A stretch of 64,000 nucleotides of DNA from Tyto alba (Eukaryota > Chordata > Aves > Strigiformes > Tytonidae), in assembly GCF_018691265.1 (NCBI RefSeq), contig NW_024881324.1, positions 6,761,730 to 6,825,729 on the forward strand, read 5' to 3'. Positions 27,864 through 36,202 of the stretch are shown in pieces (within the stretch, counting starts at the first letter, position 1; the number at the start of each line of letters is the position of its first letter). The position numbers and the translations under genes were made by a program. Below the pieces are notes generated by a model that was not told the origin of the DNA, ran no database searches, and saw only the letters and a program-made list of their open reading frames with translations.

Positions 27864-28060
27864 TTCCGAGAGCGGCGGGGGCCGGGGGCGGCCGGCCGGC
27901 GGTCGGGCTGTCCCAGGCCAGAGGGAGGAGGAGGAGGAGGAGGAGGAGGAGGAGGAGGAAGCGGCGTCCCCCTCCCCGCCCGCCCCGGCTCCCAGTCACA
28001 GCCGCGGCCTCCGCGCACGTGTGCCAGACGTCACCGGCGGCTCCGGGGGGTGAAGCGGAG
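27864..28060 (-). promoter_or_regulatory. E2F3: Putative E2F3b promoter and 5' UTR
   Basis: This lies immediately upstream of the E2F3b start and inside the E2F3a intron. A perfect E-box CACGTG is at 28016-28021, about 150 bp upstream of the ATG. Seven bases further is the CRE-like sequence GACGTCAC (28027-28034; GTGACGTC on the sense strand). A run of twelve GGA units (TCC on the sense strand) occupies 27924-27959. I see no TATA box. The transcription start is not visible from sequence. MYC-family and CREB/ATF binding are inferences from these motifs. Confidence 0.6.
27924..27959. repeat. (GGA)12 trinucleotide microsatellite
   Basis: Twelve perfect GGA units on the plus strand lie 61 bp upstream of the E2F3b start codon. 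On the E2F3 sense strand this is a (TCC)12 polypyrimidine tract. It is likely polymorphic in length. Confidence 0.95.
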
Positions 28061-28471
28061 ACACCGGCGGGGCACGGCCCGGCCCCCCCCGCCCCGGGGG
28101 CACCGCGGCCCCACCGCCGCCTTCTCGCTCTCGGCACCCCTGCGGCGGGACGTGGCGGGGGAAGATTTTTTTTTTTTTTTTTTAAATCCCCCCCCATTTT
28201 TTTTTTTTTTTCTCCCTTTTAAATCAGACCCGGCAGCGGAGGGTGGGGGGGGGGGGGGGGGGGGGGGGGAAAGGAGGCAGGAAAGTTTATTGCAACAAAG
28301 CGCTGCCTCCGCCTTTCCTGCCCTTCCCCTCACCATCCCCCCCCCCTCACCCTCCCCCCGCCCGACCCCGGGGCCCGGACGGCGGCGGGGAGAGGCCCTA
28401 CCTGGCGCTGCTCCCCCACCGTCCCCTTCACCCTCCCGCGGGGACGGGGGGAAAAAAAAACCCAAAATTAC

Positions 28472-28795
28472 CGGGGGGCGGCCTCCGCCTCCGCCGAGAG
28501 CGGGCTGCAGCAGCGCCGTCCTGCCGGCGGGTCCGTGGGGGGTGCAGTACAGCGAACTGCCAGCGGGCTGGCCGCCGTCCGCCGCCGGGGCAAAGGCACC
28601 GGGAGCCTGGGAAGCGGCGGAGGAGGAGGAGGAGGAGACAACACAGGGCGTCCCCGCCGCCGCGCCGGTGCTGCGGATGTGGATGAAGGTGCCGGCGGCA
28701 AAGCGGGCCGGGAAGGCGGCAGGGGCTGCTCTGGAGTCCGTGGACGGTGCGGGCGGCGGCGCTGCCGGGGCCGACGGCTGGAGTCCCCTTCTCAT
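28472..28795 (-). CDS. E2F3: E2F3 isoform a, first coding exon (exon 1a)
   Basis: The exon encodes 108 residues on the minus strand, starting MRRGLQPS and ending LLQPALGGGGGRPP, followed by the donor GTAATT. It is homologous to the N-terminus unique to E2F3a: MRRGLQP matches mammalian MRKGIQP, TFIHI matches AYIQI, and SSLYCTPHGP matches SLLYTTPHGP, with a shared LLQ...LG and glycine run before the junction. The ATG has A at -3, and no other minus-strand ATG lies between it and the E2F-site cluster near 29.1 kb, which supports this start. E2F3 is an activator E2F that heterodimerises with DP proteins, is restrained by RB, and drives G1/S genes. Exon 1a supplies a low-complexity leader only; the cyclin-A-binding and DNA-binding regions follow in exons outside the window. 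Residues 8-35 are a diverged Ala/Pro-rich segment, and a pure TCC repeat encodes six serines. The phase-0 end matches exon 1b. Confidence 0.93.
28619..28636. repeat. Coding (TCC)6 repeat, polyserine in E2F3a
   Basis: Six perfect GGA units on the plus strand are TCC codons on the E2F3a sense strand and encode six consecutive serines (residues 54-59). Pure codon use points to recent slippage. The mammalian protein has a shorter, interrupted Ser/Thr-rich segment in this region. Confidence 0.9.
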
Positions 28796-29110
28796 CCTTC
28801 CCTCCGGGTCTGTCCCCGCAGCCGCGTCTCCTCCTCCTCCTCCCCCCCGTCCCTCCCTCCCCCCCCCCCCCCCCCCCGGCCTTCCCGGCTCCTTTTCTCC
28901 TCGATGCCGAGGCCCCGCGCAAAATACTGGGGGCTGCGGGTGCCGGGGGGGCCCCGGCTGCAGGATGCGGGGCGCCGGGGGGGGGACGGAGGCGGCGGGG
29001 CGGGCAGATGCGGCGGATGGAGCGGGGCCGCTCCCGCTGTGTGGGGCCGGCTGGAAAATGGCTCCAGGAAGCGGCGGCTGCTGACAATGAATGAAGGGAA
29101 AGGAGACGGG
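28796..29110 (-). promoter_or_regulatory. E2F3: Putative E2F3a 5' UTR and core promoter
   Basis: This is the interval between the E2F-site cluster and the E2F3a start. It has no ATG on the sense strand. On the sense strand it contains a run of 19 G residues (plus-strand C run 28859-28877), 64-82 nt before the ATG, and is otherwise GC-rich. No TATA box is seen. The transcription start cannot be placed exactly; I infer that it is near the E2F-site cluster because CpG-island E2F-family promoters commonly start close to such sites. Confidence 0.55.
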
Positions 29111-29113
29111 TTA

Positions 29114-29151
29114 CGCGCCAAGGGCCTCCCGCGAAACTCGGATTTCCCGCC
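29114..29151 (-). promoter_or_regulatory. E2F3: Cluster of E2F-like binding sites upstream of E2F3a
   Basis: A perfect E2F consensus TTTCCCGCC is at 29143-29151. Two further near-matches are adjacent: GCGCCAAG at 29115-29122 (CTTGGCGC on the sense strand) and CCCGCGAAA at about 29128-29136 (TTTCGCGGG on the sense strand). Three such sites within 40 bp, about 320-355 bp upstream of the E2F3a ATG, fit the known E2F-dependent autoregulation of E2F3a in mammals. The sites are direct sequence observations; function is inferred. Confidence 0.75.
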
Positions 29152-29166
29152 CTCTTTTCAAACGAA

Positions 29167-29327
29167 ATTTGCATGGCCCCGCCCCCGGGGCGCACCCCGC
29201 CCGCCTAGCCGCCTCATTGGCCCCCGTCGCCCTCCCCGCCGTCCAACGGGGGCGCCGCCTCCCCGCCCCTCTCCCTTCCCACTGGCCCGCCAGCGCGGCC
29301 GCGATTTGCATACCGCCCGCCGATTGG
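29167..29327 (-). promoter_or_regulatory. E2F3: Paired octamer and CCAAT elements of the E2F3a promoter
   Basis: ATTTGCAT occurs twice, at 29167-29174 and 29304-29311, giving ATGCAAAT octamers on the E2F3 sense strand. ATTGG occurs at 29216-29220 and 29323-29327, giving CCAAT boxes on the sense strand. GC boxes (ccccgcccc) lie between them. Octamer plus CCAAT plus E2F sites is a combination seen in cell-cycle-regulated promoters such as those of histone genes. POU-factor and NF-Y binding are inferred. Confidence 0.7.
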
Positions 29328-29436
29328 CTGCGGGGGCGAGGCTGGGGGGGATTCCCCCCTCCGCGGAGCCGGGATCCCGGTTCGCCGGCTCCCTGACACT
29401 GACAGCTGCGGCGGCGCCTGCCGCAACGTGCCCGCT

Positions 29437-29500
29437 GGCCACGCCCCCCCCCCCGCCGCGGCCACGCCCCCCCCGCCGCGGCCCCGCCCGGTCCCGCCGC
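29437..29500. repeat. Three tandem GC-box repeats upstream of E2F3
   Basis: Three adjacent imperfect copies of a 20-23-base unit (GGCCACGCCCC...GCCGC) lie at 29437-29459, 29460-29479 and 29480-29500. Each carries a CACGCCC or CCCGCCC GC-box/KLF-type core. They sit about 640-700 bp upstream of the E2F3a ATG. Confidence 0.8.
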
Positions 29501-29790
29501 GCTGCCCCGGGGCCGGAGCGGGCACCGCTGCTCCGGCAGCCCCGGGAAGGCTCGTCCTGGCCCGGCTTTGGGAAACCCCCCCCCGCCGCCTCTCCGGAGC
29601 TGCCGGGAGGTGCGTGAGGCGCCGGGCTGGCAGCCCCGTTCCGCTGGGCCGCCTTCCCGCCCGGGCACCTCGGCTGCTCAGGAGGGCTCACCCGAGCGCC
29701 CTCGGCCTCATCCGCCGGGAACGGCGCCGGCCTGTGCCGGGGAAGCGTTTAGGGAGCCGTTTCAAGGCGACCCGACGCGGGATTTCACGC

Positions 29791-30439
29791 TCCGGTGGCT
29801 GGAGAAGCACTTTCCATCGTCTTCTTACTCCTGCACCCATAAATCTTCCAACCAGCCTGCCTGAGGCACTTAACCTTTTTTTCCAGGAAAAGAGAGCACC
29901 CACCAAAACCTTCCCTTCCCTCCCAACCTGTATTACCTCCAAGAAGTAAACCAGTGGAACTCTGTCCACCAACAGTTCCCGCTTTCTGGGCAGCATCTTC
30001 ACTTATTAAATGCCTCCTAAACTTAAATGCCCCCCCCTTAACTCATTAAATCCCCCCGCCCCACCCTGCCCAGCATCCACTAGCCGTGCCCAACTACCCC
30101 CTGATTCATTTGTTTCCCCCCGCTCCCCCCCCCCCCCCCATCAGTGCTCCCAACAGATGTATGCAGGCTGACGCTGCTGAATCAGGCAGATGAAGGCCCT
30201 TTCCCCCGGTAACGTTCCCCGTTTCCATCACTAGTAGGTACACGGAGAAGTTGCTTCACCGAGTTTGCAACCTCGCCTGTAGCTCCCACCCCTGTCTGAC
30301 CTCGGCTCAGCAGCAGATGCCTACGGTGTGATGCTGTTGCACATAAAACGAGGGCATCTTCCATTCCGGGTATGTTTTCCACCAAAGGAGGAAATTCTGC
30401 TCCATTTGGCACTGGAGAGGCCTTGATTAAGCTACCGCA
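29791..30439. other. Intergenic, promoter-proximal, no gene recognised
   Basis: The sequence falls from the CpG island into ordinary composition, with C-runs near 30030-30140. I see no exon or named repeat here. Confidence 0.65.
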
Positions 30440-30840
30440 TACAATTTTGGGCACCGCTTGTTACAGAAGAAACAGCCTGGAGAGAATCCAGAGGAAAACA
30501 AGAACAATAAAACGTGGTCAGAAAAATGTGTCCTACTACAAAGGCTGGCTTTTGTTTTGTCGAGGTGAGAAGTAGGTGAAGAGGACAGGGCAGTGGTGAT
30601 CTGATACACAAAAGGTCACAAGGAGATTCCACTTCCTCTGAAGGGAAGGTTATGGACTTTTAAAGAAATACTAGATTTAATCTAAATAATTGGGGATCAG
30701 TAGATGTTGAAGTGAAGAAACCCTGCAGCATGAAACCCAGGGATACTGGAGATTTTTTTAATAGACGAGGAAGACTTCTTTTAGGCATGATGCAAGTTTG
30801 GGCTGGGCATCCAGGACATTTCCAAGTCTAAAAGCCTTTC
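30440..30840 (+). mobile_element. Old, decayed CR1-family LINE 3' end
   Basis: The plus-strand translation starting near 30440 (ILGTACYRRNSLERIQRKT, then KNVSYY) resembles the CR1/L3 reverse-transcriptase C-terminal segment QFWAP.YKKD..LERVQRRAT...LE.MSYEERL. Further on, ggagatttttttaatagacgag (30750-30771) and ggacatttccaagtct (30811-30826) resemble the CR1 3'-UTR strings ctggaggtttttaagaacaggttagac and gaggtcccttccag. Frames are broken throughout, so this is an old copy. The match is from recall of family consensus features and is much weaker than for the other two CR1 copies. Confidence 0.5.
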
Positions 30841-33559
30841 CAAATCTTCATTATGGTCCTTCCAGACCAAGGAGGAGTAGGGCTGGACTGAGAAATTTCA
30901 CGGTCTTTTGCAGAACCTTAGCATTATTTAAAATGTTATCTAAAACAGCAGTTCTGCTACCGTGGACCACTCTTCAACCAGCAATGTCCAAATTTGTGCC
31001 CATGCGCAGCGCGAAGCAGCTGCCTTGGCCACGGCAGCTACAGCAGCACCTCGCTGGCCGGTATCTTTGGTGGAAGTGGGGAGAAACACAAATCTCTCCC
31101 TTCTGCAGAATTCATCTTCAGTCTTCTTCTGGAGCGTCTTTTATGGTTTCCTTCTGCCATGGTCTCTGCCATCTCCAGGTAATCACCCATCAGGGGAGGG
31201 CATCCCACGCCAGGACTCGCTGCCTCGTAGCAGGAGAAGGTTACCGGGGCACATCTGAGGACCTGAGCAGGGCAGAAGCTGAGGAGTGAGGACAGTGGTT
31301 GAAGGGGGAGGGAAAAGTCCAGATACAGAGACAAGTGCAGGCAGGCAGGCAGCAAGCCCAGAGTTCAGAATAAAGATTTTTATTTTTTTTTTTTCCCACG
31401 TATGGAAATCATAGCACCACATTGCTTTTACATATCCTAGAGGAAAGGGAATGGGAATAACAGGAAAGAATGGTAACCGTGGGCAGCTGTGAAAGGAGTA
31501 ATGGGGACTCATCAGGAAAAGAGAGGAGAGGAAAAAAGGCATCTAGGAACCAATGTGAATAGAGACAATGGTATAAAAAAAAAAAAAAAAGAAATAATCA
31601 AGGATCCTGCAAAGATGAAGAAAAGAAATATAGGCCGTGATGTTACATCACAAGGAAAGAAAACCAATAAAGAAAGAAACAAGGTACAAACACAGCAAAG
31701 TGACAACAGCAAAAATAGAGAGACTTTAGAGCAGATCTTTAAAGAGAAAGAGCAGAGAAAGACTAAAGTATAAAATGAGCCATGTAGATATAGTAGAAAT
31801 AGCCGGGATCCCAGGAGCAGAAAAAACCCACAGTCAAACAGAGGGAGTGAAAGAGTCAGTGCACAGGCCAAGGCACCATACACTTCAGAATTCACTGTCA
31901 TATATCGGTTCTTTCATTATCTAAGTTTCTAGTAGCTCATTATTCTGTAAAGGGCATAAGTCAAGCAGTTGAAATAAAGTAAAGCTAAACTATTAACAGT
32001 TAAAATCCTGTATTGTTTTTTTGTGTATTGTTTTTCACTGTGAAGGAAAAGGGTCTGGCTTAATGCATAAGAAAGGTTAAAAGGTTTCAAGAAACAAGCA
32101 AAACCCTGTTACTCTCAGAAGGACACTTTAACTGAACTACAATGGATCCAAAAAGACAGCGTCTATTTTTACATAAGAAAAAGAACAGAAAATAAATCCT
32201 TACCCCAGCGGGAGAAGAAGCTCTGCCAGGTAGCATTTCCCTGTAACCAGCTGTAAAATGCCAGTCCCAGAAATGTGCACCGGCTGAAGGGAATGGCCAG
32301 GAGCTGCAGCCCGTACCGTCTGAACGGGAAGGTCGCATGTTGCCGTCTTCTGGAAGCGGAGTTGTGCTGTGACTGCGGTGAGGCTGGTGGAGAAACTTCA
32401 AAGGAAAGCCTGGAGTTGATCTGAAAAGCAACTTTTCTATCCATAAAGTGACTTGTGCAGGAAACGCTGCAAAAGAGAAGTGTTCTGCACTGAGAAGAGG
32501 CATGCTTTCTTTTCTTTAAACACAATTCCATGGCAGATATTTCAGTTTGCAGCGGGACCTATTAAACATGTAATTCACTTGCTAGAGCTGACGGAAGGAA
32601 CCTAAAGAAAGTGGAAAGTAAAACCCACGGAAGAAGTGTACCGAGAGCTACATAAAGGAAACTAATTGCAGGCCCAAGAACCTCTGCTGCTCTATAAAAA
32701 ACAAATTGCTGCCAACTGAGATGTCATCATCCAGGTATCTATTGCAGAGAAAATACCCTGCAGAACAAAAAGGCTTAGGAGATGCTATAATTAAGCCTGA
32801 CGTGCAGCTGTGATTTATCTTTCCTTGTGAGCACTGCTATCCTTTTGAGTAGGGTCTTTATCTGTATGATGATCCGCAATTTTACCCACACAGCATCATT
32901 TAGGGAAAAGGCTGCATTTGTCCTGAAAATGGATGGCCCTGTGTAATGCAGATTCATTTCTTTGGGATTCTGACTGTTGTTGCAGGTAGTGGAAGTAACA
33001 AGGGAGATTAAGATTTGCTCCGATGTTAAAATGGTTAAAAGCTGCCCCAGACACCTGGATTCACCTGGATGTGGCTTCTTTCATGATGAAGATTCTGAAC
33101 AATGTAAAAATGAAGACTGCAAAATGTTCCTGAGTTAAAAAAAAAGGTCTCTAGGAAAAATTTGAATAGTAATAGACAGTAAATAAATGTATAGCCCTGC
33201 ATGTGGTTTAATTATGAGGACAGAAAATACTGAACAGCTACTTACTACATGAGACCTGCCCGTCCTTCATACTGAATGAAGAACTGTGCAGAAATAATGT
33301 TCATATCACGAAAGACTATATCATCATCTGTACATGCAAGGGGCAGAACTGAGATTGTATAAAAATCCACTTTCCTAATTACTAACACTTAAGACCTCAG
33401 TTTCTTAAATTTTGGAGCTTGACTTCACAAGCATCCAAGGAACAGTTGAGAAGGGAGGGATGGGATTGTGTGCTCACGATCACACATCTAGAACACAACT
33501 TGCATGAGAGAAAATGAACGCCTGGAGGGAGTACTGGGAGTGGTGGGATACGTGCTTCC
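30841..33559. other. Intergenic, no gene recognised
   Basis: This is mostly AT-rich DNA with poly-T/poly-A tracts (31380-31393, 31572-31590) and a short (AGGC)n run near 31335-31350. Several 90-160-codon open frames at 30.8-31.9 kb have no recognised domains, overlap on both strands and look like chance. No exon or RNA gene is supported. Confidence 0.6.
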
Positions 33560-34890
33560 TGCTGTCACTGAAAGTGTGACATCCCATCATCCAGGTCATT
33601 AAAAAAGATGTTTAACACTGGGCCCCAGTATTGACCCCTACTGGTCACCACTAATGACTGGACTCCAGCTGGACTCTGTGCTCTTGATGTGAACCCTCTG
33701 GGCCTCACAGTTCAGCCATATTTCAGTCCACTTCACTGTCCACTTAACATAGCCCACACTTCATCCATTTGTCTACGAGGATGTTACAGGAGACACTGCC
33801 AAAAGCCTTACTGAAGTCAAGATAAACATCATCCACTGCTCTCCACTCAGCCACTGAACCAGTCATCTCACTGTAGAAGGCTATCAGGTTGGTCAAGCAT
33901 ATCTTTGTCTTCAGAAATCCAAGGTGTCTACTTCCAGTCCCCTTCCCGTCCTTCATGTGCTTGGAAATGGTTTCCAGGATAATTTGTTCCATCACCTTCT
34001 TAGGGACCGAGGTGAGGCTGACAGATCTGTAGTTCCCCAATCCTCCTTCTCCTTGCTCTTCTTGAAGACAGGATTGCCATTTGCTTTCTTCTAGTTACCA
34101 GGAACCTCTCCCAGTCACCATGACCTTTCACAGATTATTGAGAGTGGCTTCACAGTGATGTTAGCCAGCTTCCTCAGCATTCATGGGTGCTTCCCGTCAG
34201 ATCCCATGAACTTGTGTACAGCCAGTTTCTTTAAATGTTCCTCAACTTGATCCTCCTCTACCTCGGGTAAATCCTTCTTTCTCTAGACCTTTCCACCGCT
34301 CTCTCAGGAACCTGACATTCCTGAAAGCAAATCTTACCACTAAAGACTGAGGCAAGAAAGGTATTTGGTACCTCAGCCTTTTTCCATGTTCTTTGTCACC
34401 AAGTCCCTTTCTCCACTCAGCAGTGGGCCCACGTTTCCCTGATCTTCCTTTTGCTGTTGATGTACCTAGAGAAGCTCTTCTTTTTGCCTTTCACATCCCT
34501 TTACAGATTCAACTTCAGGTGGGCTTTGGCTTTCCTAACCCCACCCAGGCATGGTTGGACAGCATCTCCATATTATTGCCGGGTCACTTGTCCCTGCTTC
34601 CACCTCTTACATGCTTCCTTCTTATGTTTGAGTTTTGTCAGGAGCTCCTGTTTCCTCTATGTCAGCCTCTTGCTGCCTTTGCTAGATTTCCAGCTCATTG
34701 GGACAAACCAATCTTTATTGTGGAGGAGGTCATCCCTGAAAAGCAACTGATCTTCTGGTGTCCTCTCCAGGGCAATTTCCCATGGTATTCTTCCAGGAAG
34801 ATACCTGAAAAAGCAAAGTCTGCTCTTTTCCAGTCTGAGTTGTGCTCCTATGTTTTGCCTTGCTCCCTTCACTAATGATGGCCATCATAG
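33560..34890 (-). mobile_element. CR1 LINE, internal ORF2 fragment
   Basis: The minus strand reads through the middle of CR1 ORF2. In order, the recognisable segments are LEKSRLCFFRYLPGRIPW near 34830 (endonuclease-RT linker), HPWMLRKLANITVKPLSII near 34170, GNYRSVSLTSVPKKVMEQII (34037 downward), CLTNLIAFYSEMTGSV, VYLDFSKAFGSVSCNIL, WTVKWTEIWLNCEAQRV, SSWSPVISG and LGP...NDLDDGM ending about 33565. Stops and frameshifts interrupt the frames, so it is inactive. The copy lacks both the 5' part of CR1 and the C-terminal RT region, 3' UTR and terminal 8-bp repeats. Loss of the 3' end is unusual, because CR1 retroposition normally truncates only the 5' side; a later deletion is the simplest explanation. 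Confidence 0.92.
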
Positions 34891-35216
34891 GTTAATATCT
34901 TCTGAAGCAGCTACTAAGCATTAATGAATCTCTGCTAAACAATTGCAAGCTGTGACGTTTAGTATGTTTCACTTTTCAGAAAAAAATCATTTTCAGAAAA
35001 ATTATAATAGAGCTATCCTTGACCAGATTTCAAGGCTTTGCTTCAAAGAAAAGCCTGCCGTATTTTTTAAGGACAGCTTGTGTTCCTTTGCCTTGTTCCT
35101 CAAGTAGTTTAATAGTCCTGGTCAAAAATGTCAGGTCGAGGCCATCAACTTTGTGAAATTTCAGACCAAATGATTTAGCTTTTAGAAGGCGACAGATGAT
35201 TGAAAAACTGGGTCTC
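34891..35216. other. Intergenic spacer between CR1 and LTR
   Basis: AT-rich sequence separates the CR1 fragment from the LTR. Nothing is recognised in it. Confidence 0.6.
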
Positions 35217-36202
35217 TGTCCTGTGTTGAGTGAGTGGTGGGGTTTTTTGGTGGCAGGGGAGGGGACTATAGGGGCAGCCCCCTGTGAGAAGCTTCTGGAA
35301 GCTCCCCCAGCTCCAAGTCAGCTCCACCTCTGCACCAAAACTGAGCCCATCAGCTGCGCCTCTGTGATAACATATTTAAGAAGGGACGTGGTGACAAGCA
35401 GTGGGACTGGTGAGGAGGAGTTGGGGCAGCTGCGTGAACACCAAGGTCAGTGGAGGAACGGAGGAAGAAAGGAGGGGGGAGGTGTGCCGGAGCAGAGACC
35501 CCCCTGTATCCTGTGGGGAGACGGCAGGGCAGCCCCCCCCACCACCCATGGAGATCTACGGTGGGGCAGACACAGATTTATGGCCTGTTTTTCACCTTGA
35601 TGATCCAAAGAAGGCCGGGGTCTCATGGGAAAAGGCAGCCCCACTGCTGTAATTCAGTGCTGGGAGGATTGCAGCATGCGGGGGAGTCCCACGCCGGAGC
35701 AGCTCGGGAAGGGCTGCAGCCGTGGGAGGGAATCCAGTCGGAGAAAGTTTGTGGAGGACTGTCTCTGGTGAGATGGGGACCATGATGGAGCAGGGAGAAG
35801 AAGTTCCAGAAGCTCCCCCACCAAAGATGGCAGAAGTGGCAGCGCTGACTGCACCCCCCATTCCCTGCCCCTGCGCCACTGGGGGAGGAGGTAGAGATAT
35901 CGGGAGCAGAGCTGAACCTGGGAAGAAGGGAGGGGTGGGGGGAAGGTGTTCTCAAGATGTGGCAATGCTTCTCACTGTCCTACTCTGTTATGTGTTGTTA
36001 GTGTCTGTAATAAATGGATGTTCTTTTTTTCTTCCCCTAACGAGTCTGCCTTTTGCCTGTGCCCATAAAGGGGGATTTTTTCCCCATCCCAGTCCTATTT
36101 GTAACCCCAAGCCTGGCTCTCTGTCCCTCCTTATTGCCGGAAGAGAAGGGAGAGAGAGTGGCTGCGTGGTGGTTGGCTGCTGACCAGGCTCAAAACACAA
36201 TA
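35217..36202 (+). mobile_element. Solo LTR of an avian endogenous retrovirus
   Basis: The roughly 1-kb unit has LTR organisation in the plus orientation. A U3-like region precedes the sequence gcctctgtgataacatatttaagaag (the TATA-like tatttaa is at about 35371-35377). GC-rich repeated phrases of the type 'cacgccggagcag' and 'ctgcagccgtgggagg' follow, then the string gggaagaagggaggggtggg and a polyadenylation signal AATAAA at about 36010-36015. These phrases match, from recall, a widespread bird ERV LTR type, probably ERVL-like. The 5-base sequence GTCTC directly precedes 35217 and recurs at 36203-36207, a candidate 5-bp target-site duplication. The termini would then be TGTCC...AATA, slightly off the canonical TG...CA. 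No gag, pol or env remnant flanks it, so it is a solo LTR left by recombination. Confidence 0.82.
36008..36017 (+). terminator. Polyadenylation signal of the LTR
   Basis: AATAAA occurs within gtaataaatgg, followed about 12 bases later by a T-rich stretch. This is the expected R-region poly(A) signal arrangement for an LTR. Confidence 0.7.

Larger units (their letters stand above)
27400..29790. promoter_or_regulatory. E2F3: CpG island spanning the E2F3a and E2F3b promoters
   Basis: Sustained very high GC content and CpG density run across about 2.4 kb and enclose both E2F3 first exons, the interval between them and the upstream promoter. The island contains very long homopolymers, including G runs of 22 (27457-27478) and 25 (28245-28269), T runs at 28166-28183 and 28197-28211, and a C run of 19 (28859-28877). 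The many long open frames on both strands here result from stop-poor GC sequence rather than from separate genes. Confidence 0.9.

Noticed and set aside
27786..29084. A 432-codon plus-strand open frame across the E2F3 island
   Set aside because: It is antisense to the two E2F3 first exons, consists largely of Gly/Pro/Arg/Ala low complexity from G- and C-runs, and has no domain. It is a stop-poor shadow of GC-rich DNA.
28428..29668. Other long frames on both strands of the E2F3 island (plus 28535-29617, minus 28428-29195, minus 29111-29668)
   Set aside because: All overlap one another and the promoter, have no homology that I recognise, and reflect base composition.
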